Assembly (NCBI GenBank): GCA_029975475.1
Contig: JARKPB010000008.1
Location: 992,001-1,056,000 of the forward strand
DNA from: Anaerolineaceae bacterium
GTDB taxonomy: Bacteria; Chloroflexota; Anaerolineae; Anaerolineales; Anaerolineaceae
Reading direction: 5' to 3'
Length of the DNA: 64,000 nt
Part shown: piece after piece, positions 26,168 through 34,441 of the stretch
How positions within the stretch are numbered: position 1 is the stretch's first letter
Layout: the number at the start of each line of letters is the position of its first letter
Made by a program: the position numbers and the translations under genes
Notes under the pieces: model-generated
Databases searched by the model: none
Told to the model about the DNA's origin: nothing
The model's input: only the letters and a program-made list of their open reading frames with translations

Positions 26168-27577
26168 TTACCTTCTCAAGGGAACGGGGGTTCGTAGATG
26201 GGCGGGGAGGATCCCTTCCATGGCGCGGTATTTGGCCACGGTGCGGCGGGCGACTTCATACCCGTCACGGGCGAGGAGAAAGGCGATTTCCGTGTCGCTT
26301 AGCGGGCGGGTTTCCTGATGAATATAATTCTTAATCACCGTGCGAATATTCAAACTTCGGTCAAAGAAAGAAGCCATTGGCACAATTTTACCGTTGGGCA
26401 GTTGGACGGCTTTATTCGCCACCGCCCTTGATATGGTAGATTCATGCACCTCGAGCTCGCGGGCAAGCTGAGCACGAGTGACGGGCTGCAAATATTTATC
26501 GCCGTGAAGAATATACAACCGCTGCAGTCCAACAATGCGCTGCATCAGGCGCAGCATGGTGTGGTTACGCTGCTGCAGGCATTTAACAAATAAGGATGCT
26601 TTTTCAAGGTCCGTGCGCATATCTTCTTTCCGATCCTCCTCCGACACCTTCAGCGCCTGCTTGAAAAACGGGTTGACCCGCAGGGTGCCGCTGATCGGGA
26701 GGATCACTTCCACAAACAACCGTTCGCTTTTCCCGTCATGCGCGCAGGTGATAATCACATCCGGTTGATGGAAAACGCCGGTCTCGTCGCTGGGATTGCT
26801 GCGGTTCGGTCCCCAGTGCGCCCGGGCCGGGTAAGGATTTAAGTTTTCCTGGATAAAATCCACCGCGGCGCGAACCTGTTTGAGGGTCACACCGCAGGCG
26901 CGCGCCAGGCTGGCGTACTGGCGGCGGCTCAACAAATCCATGTGGTCGGATACCAGTTTGAAATATAAATCCGGCAATGAACGTGTTTCGGAAAGGGCTT
27001 CAAGCTGCACCAGCAAAGCTTCTTGCGGGTTTCTGGCAGCCACCCCGACCGGATCAGCCCGCATGATCATCTGATGCACCGATTCAACCTGGCTCAGGGG
27101 CAGGTTAAAGTAGCGGGCGGCTTCGAACAATTCGATTTTCAACAAACCGTCTTCGTCCAGATTCATGAGAAGAAACGCGGCAACCTTCTGTCCGGTTTTA
27201 TCCAGGTCCGAGGCAACCTGACGCAGCACATACACCGGTAATTCCTCAACCTCAGGAGCGCTCATTCCGTCGCGAAAATCATCCTCATCCACCTCACGGC
27301 GGGAGAAGAAATCTTCGCGCGGGGAAATATAGACCACCGAATCATCTCCGATGGCGTCTTTTGGCGCGCTGCACACCGGGCACGAACCCGCCGGCGGCAA
27401 AGCGCGCTGACAGAGCGGACAGCGGCGTTCATCCAGCATCTCGAGAGCAGGATTGCTGGCCAGTTCCGAGTCGATCTGCTGCTTCAACTCGTCAACCGCC
27501 AGACTGAGCAGGGTCATCGTCTGCGCCAGATGAGCGGTTGTGGTCGGGCGGATGGTATGCTGCTGAAGGATTTTCAT
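26168..27577 (-). CDS. rpoN: RNA polymerase sigma-54 factor with zinc-ribbon-like insert
   Basis: A 469-residue sigma-54. Region I: MKILQQHTIRPTTTAHLAQT...LASNPALE. The core-binding domain and C-terminal helices follow, ending with the RpoN box ARRTVAKYR before EGILPAHLRTP. Between region I and the core is a zinc-ribbon-like motif, Cys53-x2-Cys56 ... Cys66-x2-Cys69 (CPLC/CPVC), not present in enterobacterial RpoN. I chose the Met at 27577 because the preceding 16 codons do not resemble RpoN and overlap the promoter spacing. First gene of the rpoN-kinase-regulator operon. Confidence 0.95.
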   Translation of the reverse strand: MKILQQHTIRPTTTAHLAQTMTLLSLAVDELKQQIDSELASNPALEMLDERRCPLCQRALPPAGSCPVCSAPKDAIGDDSVVYISPREDFFSRREVDEDDFRDGMSAPEVEELPVYVLRQVASDLDKTGQKVAAFLLMNLDEDGLLKIELFEAARYFNLPLSQVESVHQMIMRADPVGVAARNPQEALLVQLEALSETRSLPDLYFKLVSDHMDLLSRRQYASLARACGVTLKQVRAAVDFIQENLNPYPARAHWGPNRSNPSDETGVFHQPDVIITCAHDGKSERLFVEVILPISGTLRVNPFFKQALKVSEEDRKEDMRTDLEKASLFVKCLQQRNHTMLRLMQRIVGLQRLYILHGDKYLQPVTRAQLARELEVHESTISRAVANKAVQLPNGKIVPMASFFDRSLNIRTVIKNYIHQETRPLSDTEIAFLLARDGYEVARRTVAKYRAMEGILPAHLRTPVPLRR

Positions 27578-27596
27578 GGAGCACCCCGGTTCAATT

Positions 27597-27625
27597 AGTA
27601 TAGCGTGCAACCTGAATCGTTGCAA
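27597..27625 (-). promoter_or_regulatory. rpoN: Sigma-70 promoter of rpoN
   Basis: Minus strand: TTGCAA (27625-27620), 17-bp spacer, TATACT (27602-27597). The start would be near 27590, a 13-nt leader before the rpoN ATG. The housekeeping promoter makes the sigma factor and its activators available before the -24/-12 promoter fires. Confidence 0.72.
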
Positions 27626-27684
27626 GTTTCATACCAGCCAATCCAGTACTGGAATGGTACAATTTGTGCCATACAGGTTTCGTT

Positions 27685-29037
27685 ATGACAGAGATTACCA
27701 TCATCGGCGGCGGGCTGGCGGGCAGCGAAGCCGCCTGGCAGGCCGCAGAACGCGGAGCTAACGTCAATCTTTACGAGATGCGCCCGCAGATCTCTACCGG
27801 CGCGCATCAGACAGAGCATCTGGCGGAGTTAATTTGTTCAAATTCGCTGGGCTCGCTGCGGCCGGATCGCGCCAACGGCCTTTTGAAAGAAGAATTGACC
27901 CGGCTTGGTTCTCTGCTGGTCAAAATCGCAGAAGAGACCGCGATTCCCGCCGGCAGCGCGCTGGCGGTTGACCGCGCTGCGTTCGCCCAGAAGGTCACGC
28001 GCGCGATCGAAGCGCATCCCCGCATCCACCTGATCCGTCAGGAGGTCACCGAAATCCCTGAGGGGCTGTGCGTGGTCGCCGCCGGTCCGCTGGCCTCGCC
28101 CGCTTTTACCAGGACCCTCCAGCGTTGGACCGGTGAAGAAAGCCTGTTTTTTTATGATGCCATCGCCCCGGTAGTCGCGGCCAATACAATCGACATGGCG
28201 GTCGCCTTCCGAGCCTCTCGCTACGACCATGGAGAAACCCAGCAAGGCGACTACATCAACTGCCCCTTTAACAAGGATCAATATCACGCATTTCGCGAGG
28301 CTCTGATCACAGCGGAACGCATCCATCTGCATGATTTTGAAACTGAAATTAACCAGGGAGTCGCGATCCATCAGAAAGTATTTTTTGAGCGCTGTCTGCC
28401 GGTGGAAATCCTTGCGGCGCGCGAAGAACGCGCGTTGATCTTTGGCCCGATGCGGCCGGTGGGGATTCGGGATCCGCGCACCGGCCGGGGCGCGTACGCG
28501 ATTGTCCAGCTGCGTCAGGACAATCTGTCCGCCAGCATGTACAACCTGGTCGGTTTCCAGACCAACCTGACCTACGCAGAACAGAAAAGAGTTTTCCGCA
28601 TGATCCCCGGACTGGAGCAGGCTGAATTTCTGCGCTACGGACAGATGCACCGGAACACCTACCTGTGCGCTCCCAGAATCATCCTGCCGACCCTGCAGAC
28701 CCAACAGCGCGCGGATCTTTTTTTCGCCGGTCAAATCATCGGCCTCGAAGGGTATCTTGGCAATATCGCCAGCGGGTTGGTCGCCGGGTGGAACGCTGCG
28801 CGCCTGGCGCGCGGGCAGCACCCGCTGCGTTTTCCACCAGAGACCATGCTGGGATCGCTGCTGCATTACATCAGCCATGCCAGCCCGCAGGACTTTCAAC
28901 CAATGAAAGCCAATTACGGTCTTTTGATCGATCTGACAACCGTTTCGTCTTCGCGGGCTGACCGGAATCGATATTTGTTTAACCGCTCGATGAACTCCCT
29001 GGAGCCGTACATCCAGGAACGACTTTCTGGAGGTTAG
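27685..29037 (+). CDS. trmFO: Methylenetetrahydrofolate--tRNA-(uracil-54-C5)-methyltransferase
   Basis: A 450-residue FAD- and folate-dependent enzyme that makes m5U54 in the T-loop of tRNA. Motifs: FAD-binding IIGGGLAGSEAAWQAAERG at the N-terminus, then YEMRP, LICSNSLGS and the ANGLLKEEL segment, all diagnostic of TrmFO rather than GidA. The C-terminal part has GLEGYLGNIASGL and SRADRNRYLFNRS. The start at ATG 27685 (MTEITIIGGG) is preferred over an upstream TTG. It is divergent from rpoN. Confidence 0.95.
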   Translation: MTEITIIGGGLAGSEAAWQAAERGANVNLYEMRPQISTGAHQTEHLAELICSNSLGSLRPDRANGLLKEELTRLGSLLVKIAEETAIPAGSALAVDRAAFAQKVTRAIEAHPRIHLIRQEVTEIPEGLCVVAAGPLASPAFTRTLQRWTGEESLFFYDAIAPVVAANTIDMAVAFRASRYDHGETQQGDYINCPFNKDQYHAFREALITAERIHLHDFETEINQGVAIHQKVFFERCLPVEILAAREERALIFGPMRPVGIRDPRTGRGAYAIVQLRQDNLSASMYNLVGFQTNLTYAEQKRVFRMIPGLEQAEFLRYGQMHRNTYLCAPRIILPTLQTQQRADLFFAGQIIGLEGYLGNIASGLVAGWNAARLARGQHPLRFPPETMLGSLLHYISHASPQDFQPMKANYGLLIDLTTVSSSRADRNRYLFNRSMNSLEPYIQERLSGG

Positions 29038-29038
29038 T

Positions 29039-29926
29039 GTGAAACTCACCCGCAGGCAAATCATCATCACCGCCGCCATTATCACCGTCCTTGCCCTTCT
29101 CGGCGGCATCATGGCGCTAATCGGACGCAACACACCGGTCCTCTTCAACGGTCAGCGCGCATTTCGAGATGTGAACTATCAGGTATCCCTGGGCCCGCGC
29201 ATTCCGGGCAACACCGCCCACGCTCAGACCATCGAGTATATTTACCAGACATTAATAAAATACGGCTGGGAGCTGGAAATTCAAGAAATTGAGGTGATGG
29301 GACATCCCATCAAGAATATCATCGCCCGGCGGGGATCAGGGGATGAATGGATTATTCTGGGCGCACATTATGACACCCGGCGTTTTGCGGACCGCGACCC
29401 GAACCCGCAGCTGCAGTATGATCCGGTACCCGGCGCGAATGACGGCGCTTCCGGAGTGGCAGTGCTGCTTGAACTGGGCCGGGTTTTGCCAAAAGATCTT
29501 GATAAAGAAATCTGGCTGGTCTTCTTCGACGCAGAAGATCAGGGCGAAATTCCAACCTGGGACTGGATCCTCGGGTCAAAAGGTTTTGCCGCCTCATTGA
29601 CCGATTTACCCGCTGCGGTTGTCATTGTGGATATGGTGGGGGACGCGGATTTACAAATCTATCGTGAGAAGAATTCAAACTCCGACCTGACGGACGACAT
29701 CTGGAAAACCGCGCGCAAATCTGGCTTTGGAAAATATTTCATTGACGAGGAAAAATACTCGATTCTCGACGACCATATTCCTTTCATAAGACTGGGAATA
29801 CCTTCCGTGGACATTATCGATTTTGATTACCCGTACTGGCACACCACAGCAGACACGGCAGATAAAACCTCGGCTGATAGTCTTTCGGCGGTAGGAATCA
29901 CCCTGTATAACTGGCTGACCCGGTAA
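29039..29926 (+). CDS. M28-family zinc peptidase / glutaminyl cyclase-like protein, membrane-anchored
   Basis: A 295-residue protein with an N-terminal hydrophobic segment (~8-28) after a basic start, acting as signal anchor. The M28 zinc ligands are visible in order: His-x-Asp in LGAHYDTR, Asp in GANDGASG, Glu-Glu region FFDAEDQGE, and a late His in YPYWHTTADT. The FDAEDQG and WILGSKGF motifs are typical of the glutaminyl-peptide cyclotransferase branch, so either aminopeptidase or pyroglutamate formation is possible. GTG start with GGAGG 5 bases upstream, directly after the trmFO stop. Confidence 0.85.
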   Translation: MKLTRRQIIITAAIITVLALLGGIMALIGRNTPVLFNGQRAFRDVNYQVSLGPRIPGNTAHAQTIEYIYQTLIKYGWELEIQEIEVMGHPIKNIIARRGSGDEWIILGAHYDTRRFADRDPNPQLQYDPVPGANDGASGVAVLLELGRVLPKDLDKEIWLVFFDAEDQGEIPTWDWILGSKGFAASLTDLPAAVVIVDMVGDADLQIYREKNSNSDLTDDIWKTARKSGFGKYFIDEEKYSILDDHIPFIRLGIPSVDIIDFDYPYWHTTADTADKTSADSLSAVGITLYNWLTR

Positions 29927-29982
29927 GAGGTAGATTATTGGCGCATCTACCTGTCGGAGAAGGATTTTTGTCCTTCCATCCA

Positions 29983-30011
29983 TTGGCAATTTCTTCAGCC
30001 TGTCGTACACT
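29983..30011 (+). promoter_or_regulatory. Sigma-70 promoter of the histidine kinase gene (leaderless)
   Basis: TTGGCA (29983-29988), 17-bp spacer, TACACT (30006-30011). The expected start falls at or next to the A of the ATG (30018), and there is no Shine-Dalgarno, so a leaderless transcript is predicted. Confidence 0.6.
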
Positions 30012-30017
30012 AATGTC

Positions 30018-31247
30018 ATGCGAGAAGCGGAATTACTGGAAGGGCTGCGTGAAACCTGGTTGAACAGCATGGTTGAAGCCATGTCGCGCGGCTCGGGAAC
30101 GCGAGAAGACTGGCAAAATCAGATGACGCGCTTCTTCTCGCTGCTCCTCCAGGCGGTGGACAGTGGAACCCCATCATGGCTGGATCCGATCATCAGCGAT
30201 TGGTCGACTTCATTGACTCAGACGGACCTGGAGGAATCCACCAATAACCTCTCGCGCATTCTGGAACAGATGACCCTGCAGACAATTGCGGTCATCAAAG
30301 AGAACCTGCCGCCTGACCAGGCGCTCCAGCTAACCAGCGCGGTCCTGCCGTGTTTTACCCACTGTTTTGAGACCGCGGCGTCGCTGGAAATGCAGGCCAG
30401 GGTTACGTATGTATCCAACCAGCTGGCAGACGCCCGCCTGACGCTGGAAAAACTTGACCGCAGCAAATCGGATTTTATCGCCGTAGCGGCGCATGAACTA
30501 AAAACCCCCCTTACACTGGTCGAGGGTTACGCCGCGATGTTAAGAGAATACGCGGAGCGATCAGCCGAAAGCCAGGCCGAACTGGCTCTGCTGGAAGGCA
30601 TCCATAACGGCACGCGGCGGCTAAGGGCGATCATTGACGATATGATTGACGTCAGCCTGATTGATAACAATTTACTATCGCTCCATTTTCAGCCCATATG
30701 GATCAACCGCCTTTTTGAAATCCTGGAAATCGAATTTCGCGGCAGCCTGATGGAGCGCAAACAAACGCTGGAGTTCCTCCCATTTGACGGATATGACGAA
30801 ATGAATTTCGGCGATCCGGAACGCTTGATACAGGTTTTCCGCAACGTTTTGAACAACGCGATTAAATTCACACCCGACGGCGGGAGCATCTGGGTTAGCG
30901 GCCGAAAATTACCCGGATTCATAGAAATCACGATCAAAGATACCGGCATCGGCATCGCGCCTGAAGATCAAACCATCATTTTTCATAAATTTTCGCGTTT
31001 GGGAGACGCAGCCCTGCACAGCAGCAGCAAAACCAGGTTCAAAGGCGGCGGTCCCGGGCTTGGCCTGCACATCGCGCGCGGGATTGTTGAAGCCCACGGC
31101 GGCGCGATCTGGGTGGAATCACCCGGTTTTGATGAAACAGCATGCCCGGGGTCAATATTCCATATTCTTTTACCCCTGCGCAATGAAGCGCCGGATGATA
31201 AAACCAGCAAACTGTTCGACACATTAAAAACCGTAAATAACAGTTGA
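30018..31247 (+). CDS. Cytoplasmic sensor histidine kinase
   Basis: A 409-residue kinase without transmembrane segments. Residues 1-~145 form a helical domain I do not recognise, loosely like RsbR-type N-terminal sensors. HisKA follows with phospho-acceptor His159 (AHELKTP), then HATPase_c: NVLNNAIKFTPDGGSIW (N box), DTGIGIAPEDQTIIFHKF (G1) and GPGLGLHIARGI (G2). No response regulator gene is adjacent, so it is an orphan in this window. It ends 17 bp before the aminotransferase ATG. Confidence 0.88.
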   Translation: MREAELLEGLRETWLNSMVEAMSRGSGTREDWQNQMTRFFSLLLQAVDSGTPSWLDPIISDWSTSLTQTDLEESTNNLSRILEQMTLQTIAVIKENLPPDQALQLTSAVLPCFTHCFETAASLEMQARVTYVSNQLADARLTLEKLDRSKSDFIAVAAHELKTPLTLVEGYAAMLREYAERSAESQAELALLEGIHNGTRRLRAIIDDMIDVSLIDNNLLSLHFQPIWINRLFEILEIEFRGSLMERKQTLEFLPFDGYDEMNFGDPERLIQVFRNVLNNAIKFTPDGGSIWVSGRKLPGFIEITIKDTGIGIAPEDQTIIFHKFSRLGDAALHSSSKTRFKGGGPGLGLHIARGIVEAHGGAIWVESPGFDETACPGSIFHILLPLRNEAPDDKTSKLFDTLKTVNNS

Positions 31248-31264
31248 GGAGACATAATCAGTTT

Positions 31265-32461
31265 ATGACGGCTACCCCATCCATTTCCTTCCAACCGGCC
31301 GATCGAATCGCCGGCTTCAAACCGTATTTTTTCGCCTCGCTCGCGCAAAAACTTGCGGCATTAAAAGCCCGCGGCGTCGATATCATCCGCATTGATATGG
31401 GCTCGCCCGATCTTCCGCCAACCGAAGCGATTATTAATACGCTGATCGAATCCGCCCGCAGAAAGGATACGCACGGTTACACCCCAAACGGCGGAACGCT
31501 TGAATTCCGTCAGGCAATCGCCGAGTACTACCAAAAACGATTTCAGGTCGCCCTCGACCCCCAGACCGAAACGCTGGCATTAATCGGTTCCAAAGAGGGC
31601 CTTTTTAATCTTAGCCAGGTGCTCTTAAATCCCGGCGATCTTACCCTGGTGCCGGATCCAGGTTACCCGGTGTATAAAGCCGGCAGCGAAATTGCCGGTG
31701 CGGAAGTGTTTCTCTTCCCTTTGATCAAAGAAAACGGTTTCCTGCCTGATCTTAAGGCGATCCCGGAAGAGATTGCCAGGCGGGCTAAGATCCTGTGGCT
31801 CAACTACCCGAACAATCCGACCGGAGCGATCGCTTCACTGAGGTTTTTTGAGGAAGCGGTGGAATTCGCCCGCAGGTATCAGATCCTGATCGCGCACGAC
31901 GCCCCGTACGTGGATATCTGCTTTGACGGCTACCGCGCCCCATCTATCCTGGAAGTGCCTGGCGCGAAGGAAGTGGTCATCGAGTTTAACTCGCTTTCAA
32001 AAACCTACAACATGGCCGGCTGGCGGCTGGGGATGGCAGTGGGGAACGCCCAGGTCGTCAAGTACTTGCACACTTATAAGTCCCAGATGGACACCTCCCA
32101 TTTCGCCCCGGTATTTGAGGCTGGGATTCAAGCTCTGACCGGCGATCAGACCTGGCTTGAGGAACGCAACAAAATTTATCAGGAACGCCGGGATATTGTC
32201 CTGGCGGGGCTGCGCGAGGCGGGATTGGCAGTGGATACACCTCCCGCGGCGATTTACGTCTGGGCGCGACTACCTGATGATGAAAAGGACAGCATCGCTT
32301 TCTGTAACCGCATGTTAGAAGAGACCGGCGTCAGCACGACTCCCGGGATCGTCTACGGTGAATTCGGTGAAGGGTATCTGCGGATTTCCCTCGGGACACC
32401 AACGGAGCGGATCAAAGAAGCCATGCAGCGAATCGTCGCCTGGAGGAAAGCAAACCGCTGA
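31265..32461 (+). CDS. PLP-dependent class I/II aminotransferase (LL-DAP/aspartate aminotransferase-like)
   Basis: A 398-residue fold-type I aminotransferase. The PLP lysine is Lys246 in NSLSKTYNMAGWRLG. Other motifs: IDMGSPDLPP, YTPNGGTLEFRQAI, VPDPGYPVY, LNYPNNPTGA and a C-terminal arginine region (YLRISLGTP). The closest family by pattern is the LL-diaminopimelate aminotransferase / alanine-aspartate group; the exact substrate cannot be set from sequence. Start at ATG 31265 (MTATPSI), GAGGAG upstream. Its stop TGATG overlaps the hflX start. Confidence 0.85.
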   Translation: MTATPSISFQPADRIAGFKPYFFASLAQKLAALKARGVDIIRIDMGSPDLPPTEAIINTLIESARRKDTHGYTPNGGTLEFRQAIAEYYQKRFQVALDPQTETLALIGSKEGLFNLSQVLLNPGDLTLVPDPGYPVYKAGSEIAGAEVFLFPLIKENGFLPDLKAIPEEIARRAKILWLNYPNNPTGAIASLRFFEEAVEFARRYQILIAHDAPYVDICFDGYRAPSILEVPGAKEVVIEFNSLSKTYNMAGWRLGMAVGNAQVVKYLHTYKSQMDTSHFAPVFEAGIQALTGDQTWLEERNKIYQERRDIVLAGLREAGLAVDTPPAAIYVWARLPDDEKDSIAFCNRMLEETGVSTTPGIVYGEFGEGYLRISLGTPTERIKEAMQRIVAWRKANR

Positions 32462-33828
32462 TGGCAAAGAAAACGCCCGAAGCCACACGGCCGCCGCGTG
32501 AACGCGCGTTTCTGGTTGGCGTAGAAATCTACACCGATCCAGGTATATTAAGCATGGATGACTCCCTGACCGAACTCGCCCTGCTGGCCGACACCGCCGG
32601 GCTGGAAGTTGTTGGTATGGTTTCGCAGAAAATCGACCGTCCCAACCCAAAAACATTCATCGGCTCCGGGAAAGTGCTGGAAGTTAAAGCGCTGGCGGAA
32701 GAAACCCAGGCGCAGGTGATCCTGTTTGACAACGAACTGTCTCCAACCCATCAGCGAGAACTGGAAGAAGCCTTTGGCGATCACGTGCGAGTGCTGGACC
32801 GCACCGCGCTCATCCTTGATATTTTTGCCCAGCACGCGAACACCCACGAAGGATTTTTACAGGTCGAACTGGCACAGTATGAATACCGCCTGCCGCGCCT
32901 GACCAGGGCATGGACGCACCTGGCGCGCCAGACTGGCGGCGGAGGCGGGAGAACCGGATCAAGCGGCGGGGTTGGCCTGCGCGGGCCGGGTGAAACCCAG
33001 CTGGAGGTCGACCGGCGCGATATCAACCGCAGAATATCGAAATTGAAGGCTGATCTGGAGAAAGTGCGCCAGCACCGCCAGCAGCACCGCGCCCAGCGCC
33101 GCCGCTCGCGCATCCCGATTATTGCGCTGGTCGGGTACACCAACGCTGGGAAATCCACCCTGCTTAACCGCCTGGCGCGGTCCGATGTCTATGTGGCCGA
33201 TCAATTATTTGCCACCCTGGACCCGACCACCCGCCGGGTCATACTGCCGGGCGGGCATACGGTGCTTTTCAGCGACACGGTGGGTTTTATTCAAAAATTA
33301 CCCACCAACCTGATCGCCGCTTTTCGAGCCACGCTTGAAGAAATCGCGGACGCGGATTTGCTCCTGCATGTGGTAGATATCACCCATCCAAATGCGCTGC
33401 AGCAGTGGCAGGCCGTTCAACAAACGCTGGAAGAAATCCACGCCAGTCATATCCCGGCCATCACAGTGTTAAACAAACTGGACCGCTTCCCCGATCCGAC
33501 CCTGGCGAGAGAGATCGCGGCTGGTTATCCCGATGCGCTGGCGGTCTCCGCGCTGACCGGGGAAGGCATCCGGGAGATGATTACCGCGGTGGAAGAGATG
33601 CTCTACGAAAAGTTTACCCCGATCACGGTGCAGCTGCCTTTTGAGGAAGGCCGCCTGCTTTCATTGTTCCACGAAATGGGCCACGTTGAGCAGCAAATCC
33701 ACACTCGATCCGGCGTGATTCTACAGGGGCAGCTTCCCGGCCGGTTACTGGCGCAGTTTCAGTCTTTCCTGCGGCCAGAGAAAACCATTGATGGAATAAC
33801 TGATATTCCCTCAGGTGAGGAAGAATGA
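32461..33828 (+). CDS. hflX: GTPase HflX
   Basis: A 455-residue ribosome-associated GTPase that splits stalled ribosomes. An N-terminal HflX domain contains IGSGKVLEV and FDNELSPTHQRELEE; a glycine-rich linker follows (GGGGGRTGSSGGVGLRGPGE). G domain: G1 GYTNAGKST at residues 225-233, G3 DTVGFIQKLP, G4 NKLD, G5 SALTGEG. A C-terminal domain follows to 455. The start overlaps the aminotransferase stop and its stop overlaps the next small gene (4 bp), so all three are cotranscribed. Confidence 0.96.
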   Translation: MAKKTPEATRPPRERAFLVGVEIYTDPGILSMDDSLTELALLADTAGLEVVGMVSQKIDRPNPKTFIGSGKVLEVKALAEETQAQVILFDNELSPTHQRELEEAFGDHVRVLDRTALILDIFAQHANTHEGFLQVELAQYEYRLPRLTRAWTHLARQTGGGGGRTGSSGGVGLRGPGETQLEVDRRDINRRISKLKADLEKVRQHRQQHRAQRRRSRIPIIALVGYTNAGKSTLLNRLARSDVYVADQLFATLDPTTRRVILPGGHTVLFSDTVGFIQKLPTNLIAAFRATLEEIADADLLLHVVDITHPNALQQWQAVQQTLEEIHASHIPAITVLNKLDRFPDPTLAREIAAGYPDALAVSALTGEGIREMITAVEEMLYEKFTPITVQLPFEEGRLLSLFHEMGHVEQQIHTRSGVILQGQLPGRLLAQFQSFLRPEKTIDGITDIPSGEEE

Positions 33829-34034
33829 ACCGCATCTTATCCCGATGGCTCAGTAAGGCCTCCAATTTTCTCGCGGTCCGCAAAGGGCTGCTGCCGCTGA
33901 TCGGCCTGGCGCTGGTCATTTTGAACTTTATCTTTGTGGCGGTCATCCCCGGGTGGATCGCCGAAACCAATCTGCTGCTGCACCTCGGTATCATCACCGC
34001 GATCATCGGTTTTATGATCGCCTGGGCGCTGTAA
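33825..34034 (+). CDS. Small membrane protein (69 aa)
   Basis: A 69-residue protein with a basic N-terminus (MNRILSRWLSKASNFLAVRKG) and two hydrophobic segments at ~22-43 and ~49-68. I do not recognise a family. It overlaps the end of hflX by 4 bp (ATGA) and is followed by a strong terminator, which supports it as a real terminal gene of the operon. Confidence 0.65.
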   Translation: MNRILSRWLSKASNFLAVRKGLLPLIGLALVILNFIFVAVIPGWIAETNLLLHLGIITAIIGFMIAWAL

Positions 34035-34040
34035 ACAAAA

Positions 34041-34072
34041 ACGGGCTGGTTACCCAGCCCGTCATTGTTTTT
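34041..34072. terminator. Terminator between the hflX operon and rpmF
   Basis: Stem 34041-34049 / 34054-34062 (ACGGGCTGG with CCAGCCCGT, 4-nt loop), with TCATTGTTTTT on the plus side and AAAAA upstream that gives T's on the minus side. It serves both convergent units. Confidence 0.82.
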
Positions 34073-34082
34073 CCTGAAAGGG

Positions 34083-34280
34083 TTACTTTTTCTTTTCTTC
34101 TTTCGCCATAGCGACCACTTCGCGACCCTGATAGTGACCGCATTTCGGACAAACCGTGTGCGGCAGGCGCATCTCGCCGCAGTTGCTGCAGGCGGTCAGA
34201 TTCATTGTGGTCAGCGCGTCATGCGCGCGGCGGCGGTCGCGGCGGCCTTTAGAATGCTTTCGTTTCGGTTGCGGAACCAT
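34083..34280 (-). CDS. rpmF: 50S ribosomal protein L32
   Basis: A 65-residue L32 with the typical N-terminus MVPQPKRKHSKGRRDRRRAH and a zinc ribbon, Cys-x2-Cys (CSNCGEMRLPH) and Cys-x2-Cys (CPKCGHYQGREV), i.e. the zinc-binding (C+) form. A lysine-rich tail follows. It is monocistronic, from its own near-consensus promoter to the shared terminator. Confidence 0.96.
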   Translation of the reverse strand: MVPQPKRKHSKGRRDRRRAHDALTTMNLTACSNCGEMRLPHTVCPKCGHYQGREVVAMAKEEKKK

Positions 34281-34344
34281 ACTTCTTACTCCTGTGTAAA
34301 ATTCGATCCATAGGCCGTGCGCCTTCCCAGCACAAGGCCGTCAA

Positions 34345-34374
34345 ATTATACTTACCTTCACCTTAAAATGTCAA
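34345..34374 (-). promoter_or_regulatory. rpmF: Sigma-70 promoter of rpmF
   Basis: Minus strand: TTGACA (34374-34369), 18-bp spacer, TATAAT (34350-34345). Both hexamers are perfect consensus, fitting a highly expressed ribosomal protein gene. Confidence 0.82.
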
Positions 34375-34441
34375 GGCGCAGTTCCGCGGAGCTTGGACGG
34401 AACTCTGTGCCGTTTTCCGTCTTTTATTGTAAAATGTCAGC

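Noticed and set aside
27653-27676. Second sigma-54-like site (TGGCAC on the minus strand near 27671)
   Set aside because: The -12 GC element is missing at the required distance (reads TGTA).
27838-29148. 436-aa open frame on the minus strand
   Set aside because: It lies wholly opposite trmFO and the next gene, has no family pattern and no ribosome site; it is a shadow of GC-rich codon use.
29931-29952. Short hairpin AGGTAGA/TCTACCT after the M28 peptidase gene
   Set aside because: Seven base pairs, no T-run behind it; not strong enough to call a terminator.
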